Source: Dulcicalothrix desertica PCC 7102
GTDB lineage: Bacteria; Cyanobacteriota; Cyanobacteriia; Cyanobacteriales; Nostocaceae
Length of the DNA stretch: 64,000 nt
Assembly (NCBI RefSeq): GCF_003991905.1
Contig: NZ_RSCL01000009.1
Location: 1-64,000 of the forward strand
Reading direction: 5' to 3'
Within the stretch, counting starts at the first letter, position 1, and each line of letters begins with the position of its first letter. Below the pieces are notes generated by a model. The model saw only the letters and a list, made by a program, of their open reading frames with translations. It did not search any database and was not told the origin of the DNA. The position numbers and the translations under genes are program-made. This document shows positions 24,929 through 33,420 of the stretch, piece by piece.

Positions 24929-26974
24929 TTATACTACTTGAATTCTATCTAGCTTTGCCCATTTTAAGGTTGCTAGTAGGTCATCACCTGCTTGAACTGT
25001 ATTAAGTTCGTCTTTGCTATAAACAACTCGATAACCGCGTTTTTCAGCTTCTAAAATTAAGTTTAAACCGTCGGTTCTAGCTCCTGTTTGGTTTAATGAA
25101 CTGCCAAATTTACCTGCAACTCCTGTAGGTAACATCCAGCGTTCTCCACCTGCCATAATAACTTGGGCGCCAGATTCGAGAATAATTTGACGAACAATTT
25201 CAGTATTATTGCTGCGGGTATCAACTTCTGCGGCAAATGCTCCTGAACCAGGTTCATTCATTGTACCCGAATTAATTATCGCAACAGCTTTACCTGAATC
25301 GCGCGCTTCTTCAAGAATTGTAGAACCAACTTTTCCAGAAAATGGTGTTACCCGACTACCATCTTCATTCAAACCATAAGAGTTTTGGAATACCTTAACA
25401 CCGTTGGCATGAACTACAGCGCTACCATCAGAACTACCTGTTAATTGGTCGGTGAGGTGTCCTAAATATACACCAGTGTCACTCATCATATCCCAGCTAA
25501 GGCGCCCATCCGGCCCAACACTTGTCATACGTGCGGCGCCAAACATCGAAGGGCTATGACCATCGGGGTGGATAAATATTACATTACCTGTTTTCTTAGT
25601 CGCAGCAGGTGCAGGTTGTGGTTGTGCTACAGGACGGTCGGGTAAATCTGTTTCAAATAGCGTCTCATACATCAAACGATACACATCAGTATTATCTACC
25701 GTGGCATTCCATGTATCAGCATTCAAACCGTGTGCTTTGGCAACAATAGAACCAGCAAAATCAGGAGTTCCAACCCAACCTACTCCAAAATTGAATGAAT
25801 TACCACTTGCATCTGGCACCGACGTGAAAGGTAAAGTTCCCCGTCCAGTAGCTCCATCTAACGGATTTGCAAATGCAGCAGGTAGTCCACTTACATTTGT
25901 AGGGTTAGAATTTATCGTTCCAACATTAGTACCTGCTGGTAACGGGTCACGAATTTGTAGACCACCACCATCACTATCTGCAGCAGTAACAATCAGAGTA
26001 TTTTTATACTTTTCTGAAAACTCTAACGCTACACCAATTGCATCATCGGCACGACGTAAAGCTTCTAGAGTTCCAGCCGCATTATTGACGTTACTAAAGT
26101 TATCAGTACCCTCTTCTTCGAGTACTGTAAATGAACCATTCTTGAAGTTAGGGTGTACCTCCATTAGTTTTTGAGATACAGCTAGCATTTCGCCAACAGT
26201 AGGCGCCGTTTCTACATAAAAAGGAGTATTCGACGCTGCTAGACTTTCTTCGGAACGGTCGTTAAAGGTATGAATAGCTGCGAATACACCTAATACTTTT
26301 TGAGGTGGAGTTGAAGTATTAAGTAGTGCGTTTAATTCATCGCGCGTATATACAACTGTATAACCGAGACTCTTAGCTAAATCTATCAAGTTAGTAGCTG
26401 GACGATTCTGAATTGCAGCATCACCAGTACTGAACTGAGCATCAATAGCTTCTGTGACGTGGCGCCCAGTAGTACCAACGGGTAGCATATGTAATTCACC
26501 ACCACCCATAATGAAATTCACACCCGACTCAATTGCTTGACGAGTGATTTCAGCTAGGTTATTACGAGGTGCAGAACGTCCAGAAGTTGCAGGAGGCGCC
26601 ACTTTTGCAACGAAGGCGCCAGTTCCAGGTTCAGCAATAAAGCCAGAGTTAATTAAAGCAGTCACCTTATTTGAGGCAACTGCTTCTTGCATAATAGTTT
26701 GCTGTTTACCAGAAAGCGCAGTAGTCGGAGTTTGATTATCTTCTTCTAACCCGAAAGACTCAGCGTGAACTTTTGTACCCGTAGCATGAGTAACGGCGCC
26801 GCCATTTGATGTGCCCGTTAACTGGTCTTGCATATGTCCCAAGTACACACGTGCTTCGTCCAATTTATCCCAGTTCAATCTGCCATCAGGGCCTTTATCC
26901 ACAAAACGCGCGAGAGCATAATGCGCTGGACTAGTACCATCGGGGTGGATAAAAATTACGTGATTATTTGCCAT
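24929..26974 (-). CDS. alkaline phosphatase with a duplicated N-terminal half, 681 aa
   Basis: Residues 1 to about 430 form an alkaline-phosphatase fold: HVIFIHPDGTSP (metal Asp), a nucleophile region TGTSNGGAVTHATG, NSGFIAEPGTGAF, MGGGELHMLP, VTAADSDGGGLQ and AKAHGLNADTW. A Pro/Ala linker follows (about 450-463). Residues ~465-681 repeat the first half: VIFIHPDGHSP, TGSSDGSAVVHANG, INSGTMNEPGSGAF, MAGGERWMLP; the copy stops before the second metal-binding part. In the first copy, the canonical TADHxHG Asp-His reads AADSDGG, so His is missing. No signal peptide was seen. The second half is unlikely to be catalytic alone. Confidence 0.8.
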   Translation of the reverse strand: MANNHVIFIHPDGTSPAHYALARFVDKGPDGRLNWDKLDEARVYLGHMQDQLTGTSNGGAVTHATGTKVHAESFGLEEDNQTPTTALSGKQQTIMQEAVASNKVTALINSGFIAEPGTGAFVAKVAPPATSGRSAPRNNLAEITRQAIESGVNFIMGGGELHMLPVGTTGRHVTEAIDAQFSTGDAAIQNRPATNLIDLAKSLGYTVVYTRDELNALLNTSTPPQKVLGVFAAIHTFNDRSEESLAASNTPFYVETAPTVGEMLAVSQKLMEVHPNFKNGSFTVLEEEGTDNFSNVNNAAGTLEALRRADDAIGVALEFSEKYKNTLIVTAADSDGGGLQIRDPLPAGTNVGTINSNPTNVSGLPAAFANPLDGATGRGTLPFTSVPDASGNSFNFGVGWVGTPDFAGSIVAKAHGLNADTWNATVDNTDVYRLMYETLFETDLPDRPVAQPQPAPAATKKTGNVIFIHPDGHSPSMFGAARMTSVGPDGRLSWDMMSDTGVYLGHLTDQLTGSSDGSAVVHANGVKVFQNSYGLNEDGSRVTPFSGKVGSTILEEARDSGKAVAIINSGTMNEPGSGAFAAEVDTRSNNTEIVRQIILESGAQVIMAGGERWMLPTGVAGKFGSSLNQTGARTDGLNLILEAEKRGYRVVYSKDELNTVQAGDDLLATLKWAKLDRIQVV

Positions 26975-27486
26975 ATTCTTCTACTGGTAAGTAAATAAAT
27001 TAGCCACAACCGTCAAAACTGCTTATAACCACGAAAATACTTTTGTAACAATGTGTTACAAAAGCGTTATATAAATCAAATTGACACACGAAAGTTAAAG
27101 ATATACGCAGACCAAATTAAGTAAAAGTTAAGATTTGCGTATATATACGTAAACAAATGATGAAAAAATTTTTATAATATTGATTTATGGCTTAATGGCA
27201 CTGTATCTATACTTCACAAAAAAAACTAATTGATACTATAGGGAAACTTGGCAACGGATATAACGGATGTAACGGATGAGTTATTCATCAAAAAAAAATT
27301 ATACTTAAAACGGGTTATAACTTTACTTTTAACAAGCGTGAATGTCATGTTGAGGAACGTAAACGGAGTTTACGGATAACGGGAAAACTACCCTGCGGGA
27401 AAGCTTCGCTTACGCTTACGTTTACGTTCCGTAAAACTCCACTCAGAATGACAATTTATACCTTAGCCGACTTTTCAAACATCCTC
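26975..27486. other. intergenic, repeats
   Basis: It contains a GGCAACGGATATAACGGATG arm (about 27250), a family B copy (27340-27463) with an internal palindrome AACGTAAACGGAGTTTACG..CGTTTACGTTCCGTAAAACTCC in parts, and AT-rich sequence upstream of the phosphatase start. No gene seen. Confidence 0.5.
27340..27463. repeat. dispersed repeat, family B (copy 3)
   Basis: The ends AATGTCATGTTGAGGAACG and CACTCAGAATGACAATTTAT match copies 1 and 2. The interior holds GGAGTTTACGGATAAC and a GCGGGAAAGCTTCGCTTACGC stretch with internal repeats. Confidence 0.65.
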
Positions 27487-27660
27487 TTAAGCATTTGGAG
27501 GCGCCAAACGCTGTTGAAACTCCCGTCTCGCTTCTTCTCTAACAGCATTTAACCGCTCTGGTAAATTTCGTTGCACAGAACGCAAACGACTCTCCTGCTC
27601 CCGCAGGCGCCGTAACTCTTGCTCTTCGACATTTACATAACGACGTTTCTCACCACTCAT
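27487..27660 (-). CDS. small coiled-coil protein, 57 aa
   Basis: An ATG at 27660 opens a frame to TAA at 27487-27489. The product (MSGEKRRYVNVEEQELRRL, REQESRLRSVQRNLPERL, AVREEARREFQQRLAPP) is a charged heptad-like helix. It resembles the N-terminus of longer cyanobacterial coiled-coil proteins, so it may be a short paralogue or a truncated one. Codon use and GGCGCC sites in frame support coding. No clear ribosome site. Confidence 0.5.
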   Translation of the reverse strand: MSGEKRRYVNVEEQELRRLREQESRLRSVQRNLPERLNAVREEARREFQQRLAPPNA

Positions 27661-27863
27661 ATATCTATACCAATATTTGTTAAACTTGACACTAAGTATA
27701 AATTGTTCAGTTCAATACTAACTCAACTTTCCAGTTATTCAAGACCATCTCACAGACCCTACTTAAATATTGAACGGTAGTATCTACAAAGTTGAACTCT
27801 AGTTGAATTAAATCTAGATATTGTTGATGCAAGTCGATTAATTAACCAAAATATTTGTACAGT

Positions 27864-28045
27864 TAGCAGTAACTGATATCTTGCACCTCTACGTATAAAT
27901 TATTAATTTGCAATAAGTATGTTTCTAATATTACTAACTAATTAAGTTCATTTTAATGAACTTAAGCTACTCGCGCCTACGGGTTTTAACCCTAGGCGGG
28001 TATGGGCATAATTGTAAAATTGGTAAATAAAGTTACTTTAAAATT
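27864..28045 (+). repeat. dispersed repeat, family A (copy 2)
   Basis: It begins AACTGATATCTTGCACCTCT, contains TTCATTTTAATGAACTTAAG (palindrome), CTCGCGCCTACGGGTTTTAA and GGGTATGGGCATAATTG, then AAATTGGTAAATAAAGTTAC. It matches the copy at 46340-46477 along its first part and the inverted copy at 9066-9176 along its second. Confidence 0.75.
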
Positions 28046-28215
28046 ATTGTCGTTGGTTCTGGACAAGGGGGAATGCCTATTTTGATACAGCCAGATTCTA
28101 CTTCCCGAAAGCCTCAAAATATTTTATCGTAATCTTCTAGTTCGATGTCAGAAACTATTTCTTCGTACTCAAAAACTAAGGCAGTAGATATATTTAATTG
28201 CCAATGCTTCTACCT
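28045..28215 (-). pseudogene. remnant of a small gene, possibly PIN-domain toxin
   Basis: On the minus strand one frame reads HWQLNISTALVFEYEEIVSD, then IELEDYDKIF, a TGA, then GFREVESGCIKIGIPPCPEP and TTIILK-stop. STALVFEYEE is typical of COG1569-type PIN toxins. The frame lacks a start and has internal stops. Assignment is weak. Confidence 0.3.
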
Positions 28216-28394
28216 GGTGCATGACACCACAGGATTATTCTTTTCTTGGCTTACTCTATATTTAAATTCAACATCATATATCTTTACAATTTATATTCAA
28301 AATAATTATCAAAAAAAGAGATAAGAAAGATAAACCACAAAGGCACAAAGGACACGAAGGAAGAGGTATGATAAAATTTTATCGTTAAATTTAA

Positions 28395-29519
28395 ATGAGT
28401 TTACTAACAAAAGTTAAAAAGCAATTTAAGCGTTCAATCATTCAGAGTGTCTCTATTGAAACATTATTAAAAGATAATTTAAGTAAATATAATGTAGTGT
28501 TACCAGAGACTATTGCCACGGAAGAAGCATTACAAATGGTTTTTGCTTCGGAAGCAACATCTTTACAAGGAGTATCTCATTCTACTCCCCTTGCTTACAC
28601 TACTGTTTTAGAAGATGTTTTTTACTGTCCTTTGTATTCAGTTATTCTTACCAAAGATAGAAAAATTATCCGCGAATCGTTTAATATTACTAAACCAGTA
28701 GAAGATTTCAAGCTTGATTGTTTATTTACTTCCAAGGTTGAAGAGATTTCTGGGTATTCTGTTATTTGGCATCAAACCACAAATAATTACTATCATACGC
28801 TTATCGATAATCTACCCCGTTTTTATCTCACTTCTTTACACGACATCATTAAAGATAATGATAATCACGTCAAGTTAATACATTCACGTAAAATTTTTGA
28901 CATGGAATATTTTTACTTGTCGAAATTTCTATCACCTAATATTCAAATTTGCCAAGTACCAGATTCTACACATACAGACCAACCTTTGCTGTTTCGTCTC
29001 GAAAAGCTGATTTTATCAAAATTTTTAAATCATAATTTTAGCGGTTTTATTCCAAGTTCATACCGCAATCAGATTTTTTCTCGTTTTTTACCTCAACGAC
29101 CCCGCACTAAAAACAAGCGCATCTTCATTTCTCGACGACAAGCTTATAACCAGCGTCATATTATCAACGAAGCTGAGGTGATTCAAACTCTTGCTATATA
29201 TGGCTTTGAAGTTTATACCCTCGAAAAAATGTCTATAAACGAACAAATTGAGCTTTTCTACGATGCTGATGTTGTTGTTGCTACTCACGGCGCCGGGTTA
29301 ACTAATATATTATTCTCTGAGCATGTTAAAGTGCTAGAGCTTTTCCCTTACCCTTTTGTTATTCCTTACTTTTACTATCTTGCTCAATCAATGGGTCATA
29401 AGTACCAATATTGGTGTGGGAATGGTGAGTATGATGCGACGCAAGGTTGGAATAGTAATTTTGTCGTTGATATTCTACAGTTACAAAATATTTTAGAGAA
29501 ACCAGGCTTCTTTATATAG
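28395..29519 (+). CDS. family 61 glycosyltransferase, 374 aa
   Basis: The DUF563/GT61 core is clear: SVIWHQTTNNYYHTLIDNLPR, KRIFISRRQAYNQRHIINEAE (nucleotide-sugar binding), and the acidic-His block VVVATHGAGLTNILFSEHV. Predicted to transfer a sugar during surface or extracellular polysaccharide synthesis; cytosolic with no signal. The final residues EKPGFFI are encoded by an AGAAACCAGGCTTCTT palindrome that recurs in spacers, so the natural C-terminus may have been replaced. No other polysaccharide genes are adjacent. Confidence 0.82.
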   Translation: MSLLTKVKKQFKRSIIQSVSIETLLKDNLSKYNVVLPETIATEEALQMVFASEATSLQGVSHSTPLAYTTVLEDVFYCPLYSVILTKDRKIIRESFNITKPVEDFKLDCLFTSKVEEISGYSVIWHQTTNNYYHTLIDNLPRFYLTSLHDIIKDNDNHVKLIHSRKIFDMEYFYLSKFLSPNIQICQVPDSTHTDQPLLFRLEKLILSKFLNHNFSGFIPSSYRNQIFSRFLPQRPRTKNKRIFISRRQAYNQRHIINEAEVIQTLAIYGFEVYTLEKMSINEQIELFYDADVVVATHGAGLTNILFSEHVKVLELFPYPFVIPYFYYLAQSMGHKYQYWCGNGEYDATQGWNSNFVVDILQLQNILEKPGFFI

Positions 29520-29559
29520 ATTAGCGTTTTTTGTTTAGGTTATCTTAAAAGCCTGGTTT

Positions 29560-30804
29560 CTATGGCGCCAAAAATTGGCGAGCATATTCTATAGCTTCGT
29601 CATCGGTGGAAACCTTACCCTCAATTTGCGCGATGGCAATTTCAGTCAGCATTTTTCCTACCAGTGGCGAAGCTGGTATGTTTAGTGCTATAATCAGTTT
29701 CTTCCCATTTAATAAGGAAATGGGATGAGCCACCGGATCATCAGGGTTAAGGTAGCGGGCGATAATTGGTGCAATGCCCTCTACCGAATTATCGCATGCC
29801 ATTGCCATAATGCATGTCGCGGGCAATACGTTTTGCGCTTCCTTATACAACTCGTATTGTTCGCGCAATGGCATGTGTGGTGTGTTTAATTGTGGGTACA
29901 GTTTTAATACAGTTATTACAGCTTTGATTTCAGCACGACTATAGCTAAGTTCGGTCAATTCACGTTCGGCTTGTTCTAAATTTGGACTTACTAGACATGC
30001 GAGTTTGGCAATACCTACCCATGTTGTTTTTATAGTATCACGAATACACGTATTTAGCTCAACTTCTAGCTGGCGCCATTTTTGTGATAGTTCTAGGTAA
30101 GCTGCATCGACTTTTTGTAACCGTGAATATGCTTCTGGGGTTGTATTTTGAAAGAATGGTGCCAATAATTTGTCTTGTATAGCTTTTATTATCCAGGGAG
30201 TTCCTTGAGAATTAAGAAGCATGTAACTCAGTTCGGTACGCACTCTCTCTGTGGCAACTTGGGTTAGTAGTGGCGCCAGAGTTCGAATGGTATTTTGAGT
30301 GTGGGTTTCTATATCAAAACCAAGTTGTGCAGCTTGACGATATCCACGCATTAACCGTAAAGGGTCATCTTCGAGGTTATGTTGCGAAACCATTCGTAAA
30401 ATTCCCGCTTGTATATCAGCATAACCGCATAGGGGGTCGATTACTTCTTGGGTGTGAGGATTAAACGCAATCGCATTTATCGTAAAATCACGTCTATGTA
30501 AATCTATTTCTAAGCTGTCTCCTTCCTGCTGGGCAATATCTACCGTCGCATTGGCAAATACTACCCGTGCTATATGTCTTTGTGGGTCGAGCAAAACAAA
30601 CCCTGCTTTGTAATGTGCTGCAAGTTTCTGGGCAACACCAACCGCATTCAGAGGTAATATAAAATCTAAATCCAAATACTCGCGCTTTCTACCTAATATC
30701 GCATCCCGAACGGCGCCTCCCACTAAATAAATAGGTTGCGGTAATAAATCTAAATCAAAAGGATAATTTTCTGGAGATAAAGAAGGTAAAGGTAAATTAT
30801 ACAT
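29560..30804 (-). CDS. cca: tRNA nucleotidyltransferase (CCA- or A-adding), class II
   Basis: It repairs or completes tRNA 3' ends. The head domain has PIYLVGGAVRDAILGR, the metal pair in YLDLDFILP, RRDFTINAIAF and EDPLRLMRGYRQA; a helical body follows. I place the start at ATG 30804 (MYNLPLPSLSPEN): the upstream in-frame ATG (30843) would add residues encoded by an AAACCGGGTTTCT spacer repeat. In cyanobacteria class II enzymes may add only A or CC; the sequence alone does not decide this. Confidence 0.85.
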   Translation of the reverse strand: MYNLPLPSLSPENYPFDLDLLPQPIYLVGGAVRDAILGRKREYLDLDFILPLNAVGVAQKLAAHYKAGFVLLDPQRHIARVVFANATVDIAQQEGDSLEIDLHRRDFTINAIAFNPHTQEVIDPLCGYADIQAGILRMVSQHNLEDDPLRLMRGYRQAAQLGFDIETHTQNTIRTLAPLLTQVATERVRTELSYMLLNSQGTPWIIKAIQDKLLAPFFQNTTPEAYSRLQKVDAAYLELSQKWRQLEVELNTCIRDTIKTTWVGIAKLACLVSPNLEQAERELTELSYSRAEIKAVITVLKLYPQLNTPHMPLREQYELYKEAQNVLPATCIMAMACDNSVEGIAPIIARYLNPDDPVAHPISLLNGKKLIIALNIPASPLVGKMLTEIAIAQIEGKVSTDDEAIEYARQFLAP

Positions 30805-30807
30805 TTT

Positions 30808-30876
30808 TGTCAAAGAAACCGGGTTTCTACCCAAAGTTATCATGTTTATTACAATCTCTGTAAAGAAACCCGGTTT
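30808..30876. repeat. AGAAACCCGGTTTCT-type palindromes (pair)
   Basis: AGAAACCGGGTTTCT (about 30814-30828) and AGAAACCCGGTTTCT (about 30862-30876) lie between cca and ycf34. Relatives occur at 29497, 29549, 45977, 58647 and 58694. Confidence 0.75.
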
Positions 30877-30927
30877 CTCAAATTTTAAGCTAGATTAGCA
30901 GTACAAGGTTATGGAGTTGATTCTGTT

Positions 30928-31176
30928 ATGTGTGTTTGTATCAACTGCCACTATGTAGACCGCTGTTTTACCTACCACGCAGTAGAAGGACAGCACGAAC
31001 AACCTCATTTGACCGAAACACCCGATTTCGAGCCAAATGAACCATCAATAAATGTTAACATCCGCCCGCGCGGAGATATTATTGAGATGGAATGGGACGT
31101 AGTTGGCTGTCTCAGTTTCAAAGAAGAAAAAGGTAAGTGGTCGAAACTGCGTCCAGGTGAGTTAGTCCCAACTTGA
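30928..31176 (+). CDS. ycf34: Ycf34 family protein, 82 aa
   Basis: MCVCINCHYVDRCFTYHAVEGQHEQPHL matches (in two stretches) the Cys-rich N-terminus of Ycf34, found in cyanobacteria and plastids and reported to bind an iron-sulfur centre. The remaining pattern (INVNIRPRG, EMEWDVVGCLSF, WSKLRPGELVP) is typical and the length normal. Supports the cyanobacterial origin of the window. A terminator-like hairpin follows. Confidence 0.9.
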   Translation: MCVCINCHYVDRCFTYHAVEGQHEQPHLTETPDFEPNEPSINVNIRPRGDIIEMEWDVVGCLSFKEEKGKWSKLRPGELVPT

Positions 31177-31187
31177 CGCAACAGGGT

Positions 31188-31219
31188 ATGGTGCGTTATG
31201 CCGTTGCGCGTCGCACCAT
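31188..31219 (+). terminator. hairpin after ycf34
   Basis: ATGGTGCG/CGCACCAT (31188-31195/31212-31219) stem followed by TTTATAAAATTCTT; 12 bp after the ycf34 stop. Confidence 0.5.
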
Positions 31220-31294
31220 TTTATAAAATTCTTAATTGATTTGTAAAAAATGATGTTTATGTAACGAACCGCAAAGGACGCTAAGGAAGACTAT

Positions 31295-31410
31295 TATTAG
31301 TACCATCCAGTTCGTAAATAGACTTATCACCGGATGGTAGATAAAAATTAATTTTTTAGATACGGCGCCTCGAATTAATGTTTGGGATTTTCTGATTGGC
31401 ACCGACCGAA
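31295..31410. repeat. dispersed repeat, family C (copy 1)
   Basis: ATTATTAGTACCATCCAGTT, a hairpin TACCATCC/GGATGGTA, TAGATACGGCGCCTCGAATT and TTTTCTGATTGGCACC. About 115 bp match the copy at 35430-35541 at roughly nine positions in ten. Confidence 0.85.
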
Positions 31411-31438
31411 GCGAGGAATTACAAGCGCGTAGTTTGCA

Positions 31439-31945
31439 TTAAGCTTTGCCTAAAAAGTCTTGTTTTCCAAGTTCTACACCACAGTGTCGAAGAATGTTAT
31501 ATGTGGTTGTAACATGAAAATATACGTTTGGCAAAACAAAATATAGTAGAAAAGGCATTCCTTGGAAAGTAATGGTGTTACCTCCGGCTTGTAAAGTGAT
31601 TGTTCTTTCTTCTGAACCATCAAATTGTTCGGGCTTCAATGTTTCTAGATAAGAGATAGTTTTTTGAGTACGGTCGATGAGTTCAGGAAATGTAATTTCA
31701 TTATCCTCGAAGGAAGGCGCCTCTACTCCTGCTAATTGTGCGGTGCCTCTCTTTGCTATGTCAGAAGCAATTTGTACTTGCCTTGATAATGGAAACATAT
31801 CTGGGAACAAACGAAAATTGACCAATACTGATGGGTCTATTTTTTTTGTTTCTACATACGTGGCACCTTTTTCTAAAATACCTACTAGGTTATTCAATGT
31901 GCGAATACATACAGGTACTGAAGCTTGGTACATTGATATAGTCAT
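31439..31945 (-). CDS. DUF1993 family protein
   Basis: MTISMYQASVPVCIRTLNNLVGIL, FPDMFPLSRQVQIASDIAKR and YFHVTTTYNILRHCGVELGKQDFLG (in parts) define DUF1993, a four-helix DinB-like fold of unknown function. I choose ATG 31945 because the family begins MTxSMYxASVP; the upstream frame extension to 31975 (MLLNNSWEVA) is not conserved-looking. Length from that start is 168 aa, normal. Confidence 0.82.
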   Translation of the reverse strand: MTISMYQASVPVCIRTLNNLVGILEKGATYVETKKIDPSVLVNFRLFPDMFPLSRQVQIASDIAKRGTAQLAGVEAPSFEDNEITFPELIDRTQKTISYLETLKPEQFDGSEERTITLQAGGNTITFQGMPFLLYFVLPNVYFHVTTTYNILRHCGVELGKQDFLGKA

Positions 31946-32057
31946 TGCTACTTCCCAAGAATTGTTCAATAACACATTACCAATTAAATCTTCATATTTA
32001 AACTTTTCTCGAAAAATAGTACATAATTACAAGCGCTAACTTACAAACACCCAAATA

Positions 32058-32160
32058 TTAATCAGCTTCTCCAATTAGTGTAAAAGCTGCCCAATCAACT
32101 GGATTTGGGCTGTTCTTCTAACGTTGTTAACATAGCTTGTCTCAGGGCTTGTGCTTTTGC
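32058..32160 (-). pseudogene. CHAT-domain C-terminal relic
   Basis: Minus strand reads KAQALRQAMLTTLEEQP, shifts frame, and continues NPVDWAAFTLIGEAD-stop. This is the standard end of cyanobacterial TPR-CHAT protease-like proteins. No upstream domain is attached. Confidence 0.6.
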
Positions 32161-32412
32161 TATCAATCCTGGATTTACAGGCGCTATCACCAATTTAGTT
32201 GACAAAGGTTTGATAAAAATCTCTACTCGTCTAGAGATAAAAGGTTATTATAAAAAATGGGGTGAGATCGTTCAGAAAACAGAGTTAGTTGAGTAAGTTA
32301 AAATGTAATTTTTGTTGCTCAAATAATAATTGCTTAAGTATTTATCGCAAAAAATACGTTGTTTTACAAAATTAGCATTTATGTTAATAAAACATTTTAT
32401 ACAGTCATGTAA

Positions 32413-32487
32413 GTAGTTAATGCTACCCGTGGAGTTGCTCAAATTTGTCCAAGACAGCTCGGCGCCAAACCATTGGGAGTAATGTGA
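32413..32487 (+). pseudogene. TPS exoprotein C-terminal relic
   Basis: VVNATRGVAQICPRQLGAKP matches VIDATRKVAQICPREPDAKQ in the intact TPS exoprotein at 42.6 kb, in sense and spacing. The frame stops at TGA 32485-32487. Confidence 0.55.
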
Positions 32488-32643
32488 ACCGTTACTTAGT
32501 GTATCTCGAATTGTTTTTGCGGCGCCAAATACTTAAAAATTGCTACAAAAAAAGCCAAGGGAAAGAGGATTTAGGGCGCCGCAAAGTATCATGAATTTAA
32601 AGTACTGCAACAAAACAAACAGGCGCCTCCAAATTAAATAACA

Positions 32644-33295
32644 ATGTCAGATTCTTTAATCAAGCAAGCAGCGGATATAAACACTCATCCTGATAGACTC
32701 CGAGACTTGGCAGATTTTTGTATCGAACTCGCGCGCGTCGTAGCTAAGAATCCTAGTGCGCCACCAGATGTTTTAGAAGTATTGAGCGGTTATCAACATG
32801 ACCCAGAAATACAAAGAAATGTTACAACTAATCCGAATACGCCTAGTGAAGTCTTAATCGCACTTGGCGCCGACTTTCCATCTGAATTAATAAATAACCC
32901 AGTATTTCCATTATTGGTACTCGAAAAACCTAGTTTATTCCAAGAAATGCCATTGGAAACGCTTTTAACCTTATCCAGCAAGCGCAAAAAAGGTTACTCT
33001 AACATCCGCGCGCACGCTATAAAAGCCCTTATCCAGAAAGACCCTAAAAAAGCAGGCGCCGTTCTTGCTGAATTCGTTAGTTCGGATGAACCAACATCTC
33101 CACGTTTTATTTTCCTTCTTCATCCACTGGCGCCAGCGGAGTTTTTGGAAAAACACGCTAACTCCGTATGTTGGATAGAAAGATACGCTGTTGCTCAAAA
33201 CCTTAGCACACCCGCTCATGTACTTTCGCTCACTTGCTGTAGATGCGAATCGACTGGTGCGCGCGGTAGCACTAGAAAAATTACAAGCGCTTTGA
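32644..33295 (+). pseudogene. LRV-repeat protein, frameshifted near its end
   Basis: From ATG 32644 the frame shows leucine-rich-repeat-variant units: VAKNPSAPPDVLEVLSGYQ, then VTTNPNTPSEVLIALGADFP, then LHPLAPAEFLEKHAN and VAQNLSTPAHVLS. After 33226-33231 the expected tail is in the +1 frame (SLAVDANRLVRAVALEKLQ, then AL-stop at 33295), matching the tail of the partial gene at the window start. As read, the frame runs on to 33339 with an unrelated end. A single-base change or sequencing error explains it. Confidence 0.7.
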
Positions 33296-33420
33296 GTTGT
33301 GTATATTTTGGTTATGGTGCCTCGTATATATTAATTTAATGCTTCATTTGTTACAGCTAATTTTGTTTGTAATAATTCCTTTAGTTCAGTCAGTTGTTCG
33401 GTACTGGCGCCTTTTATAAT

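Noticed and set aside
32105-32296. 63-codon plus-strand frame
   Set aside because: The opposite strand encodes a recognisable CHAT C-terminal fragment over the same bases.
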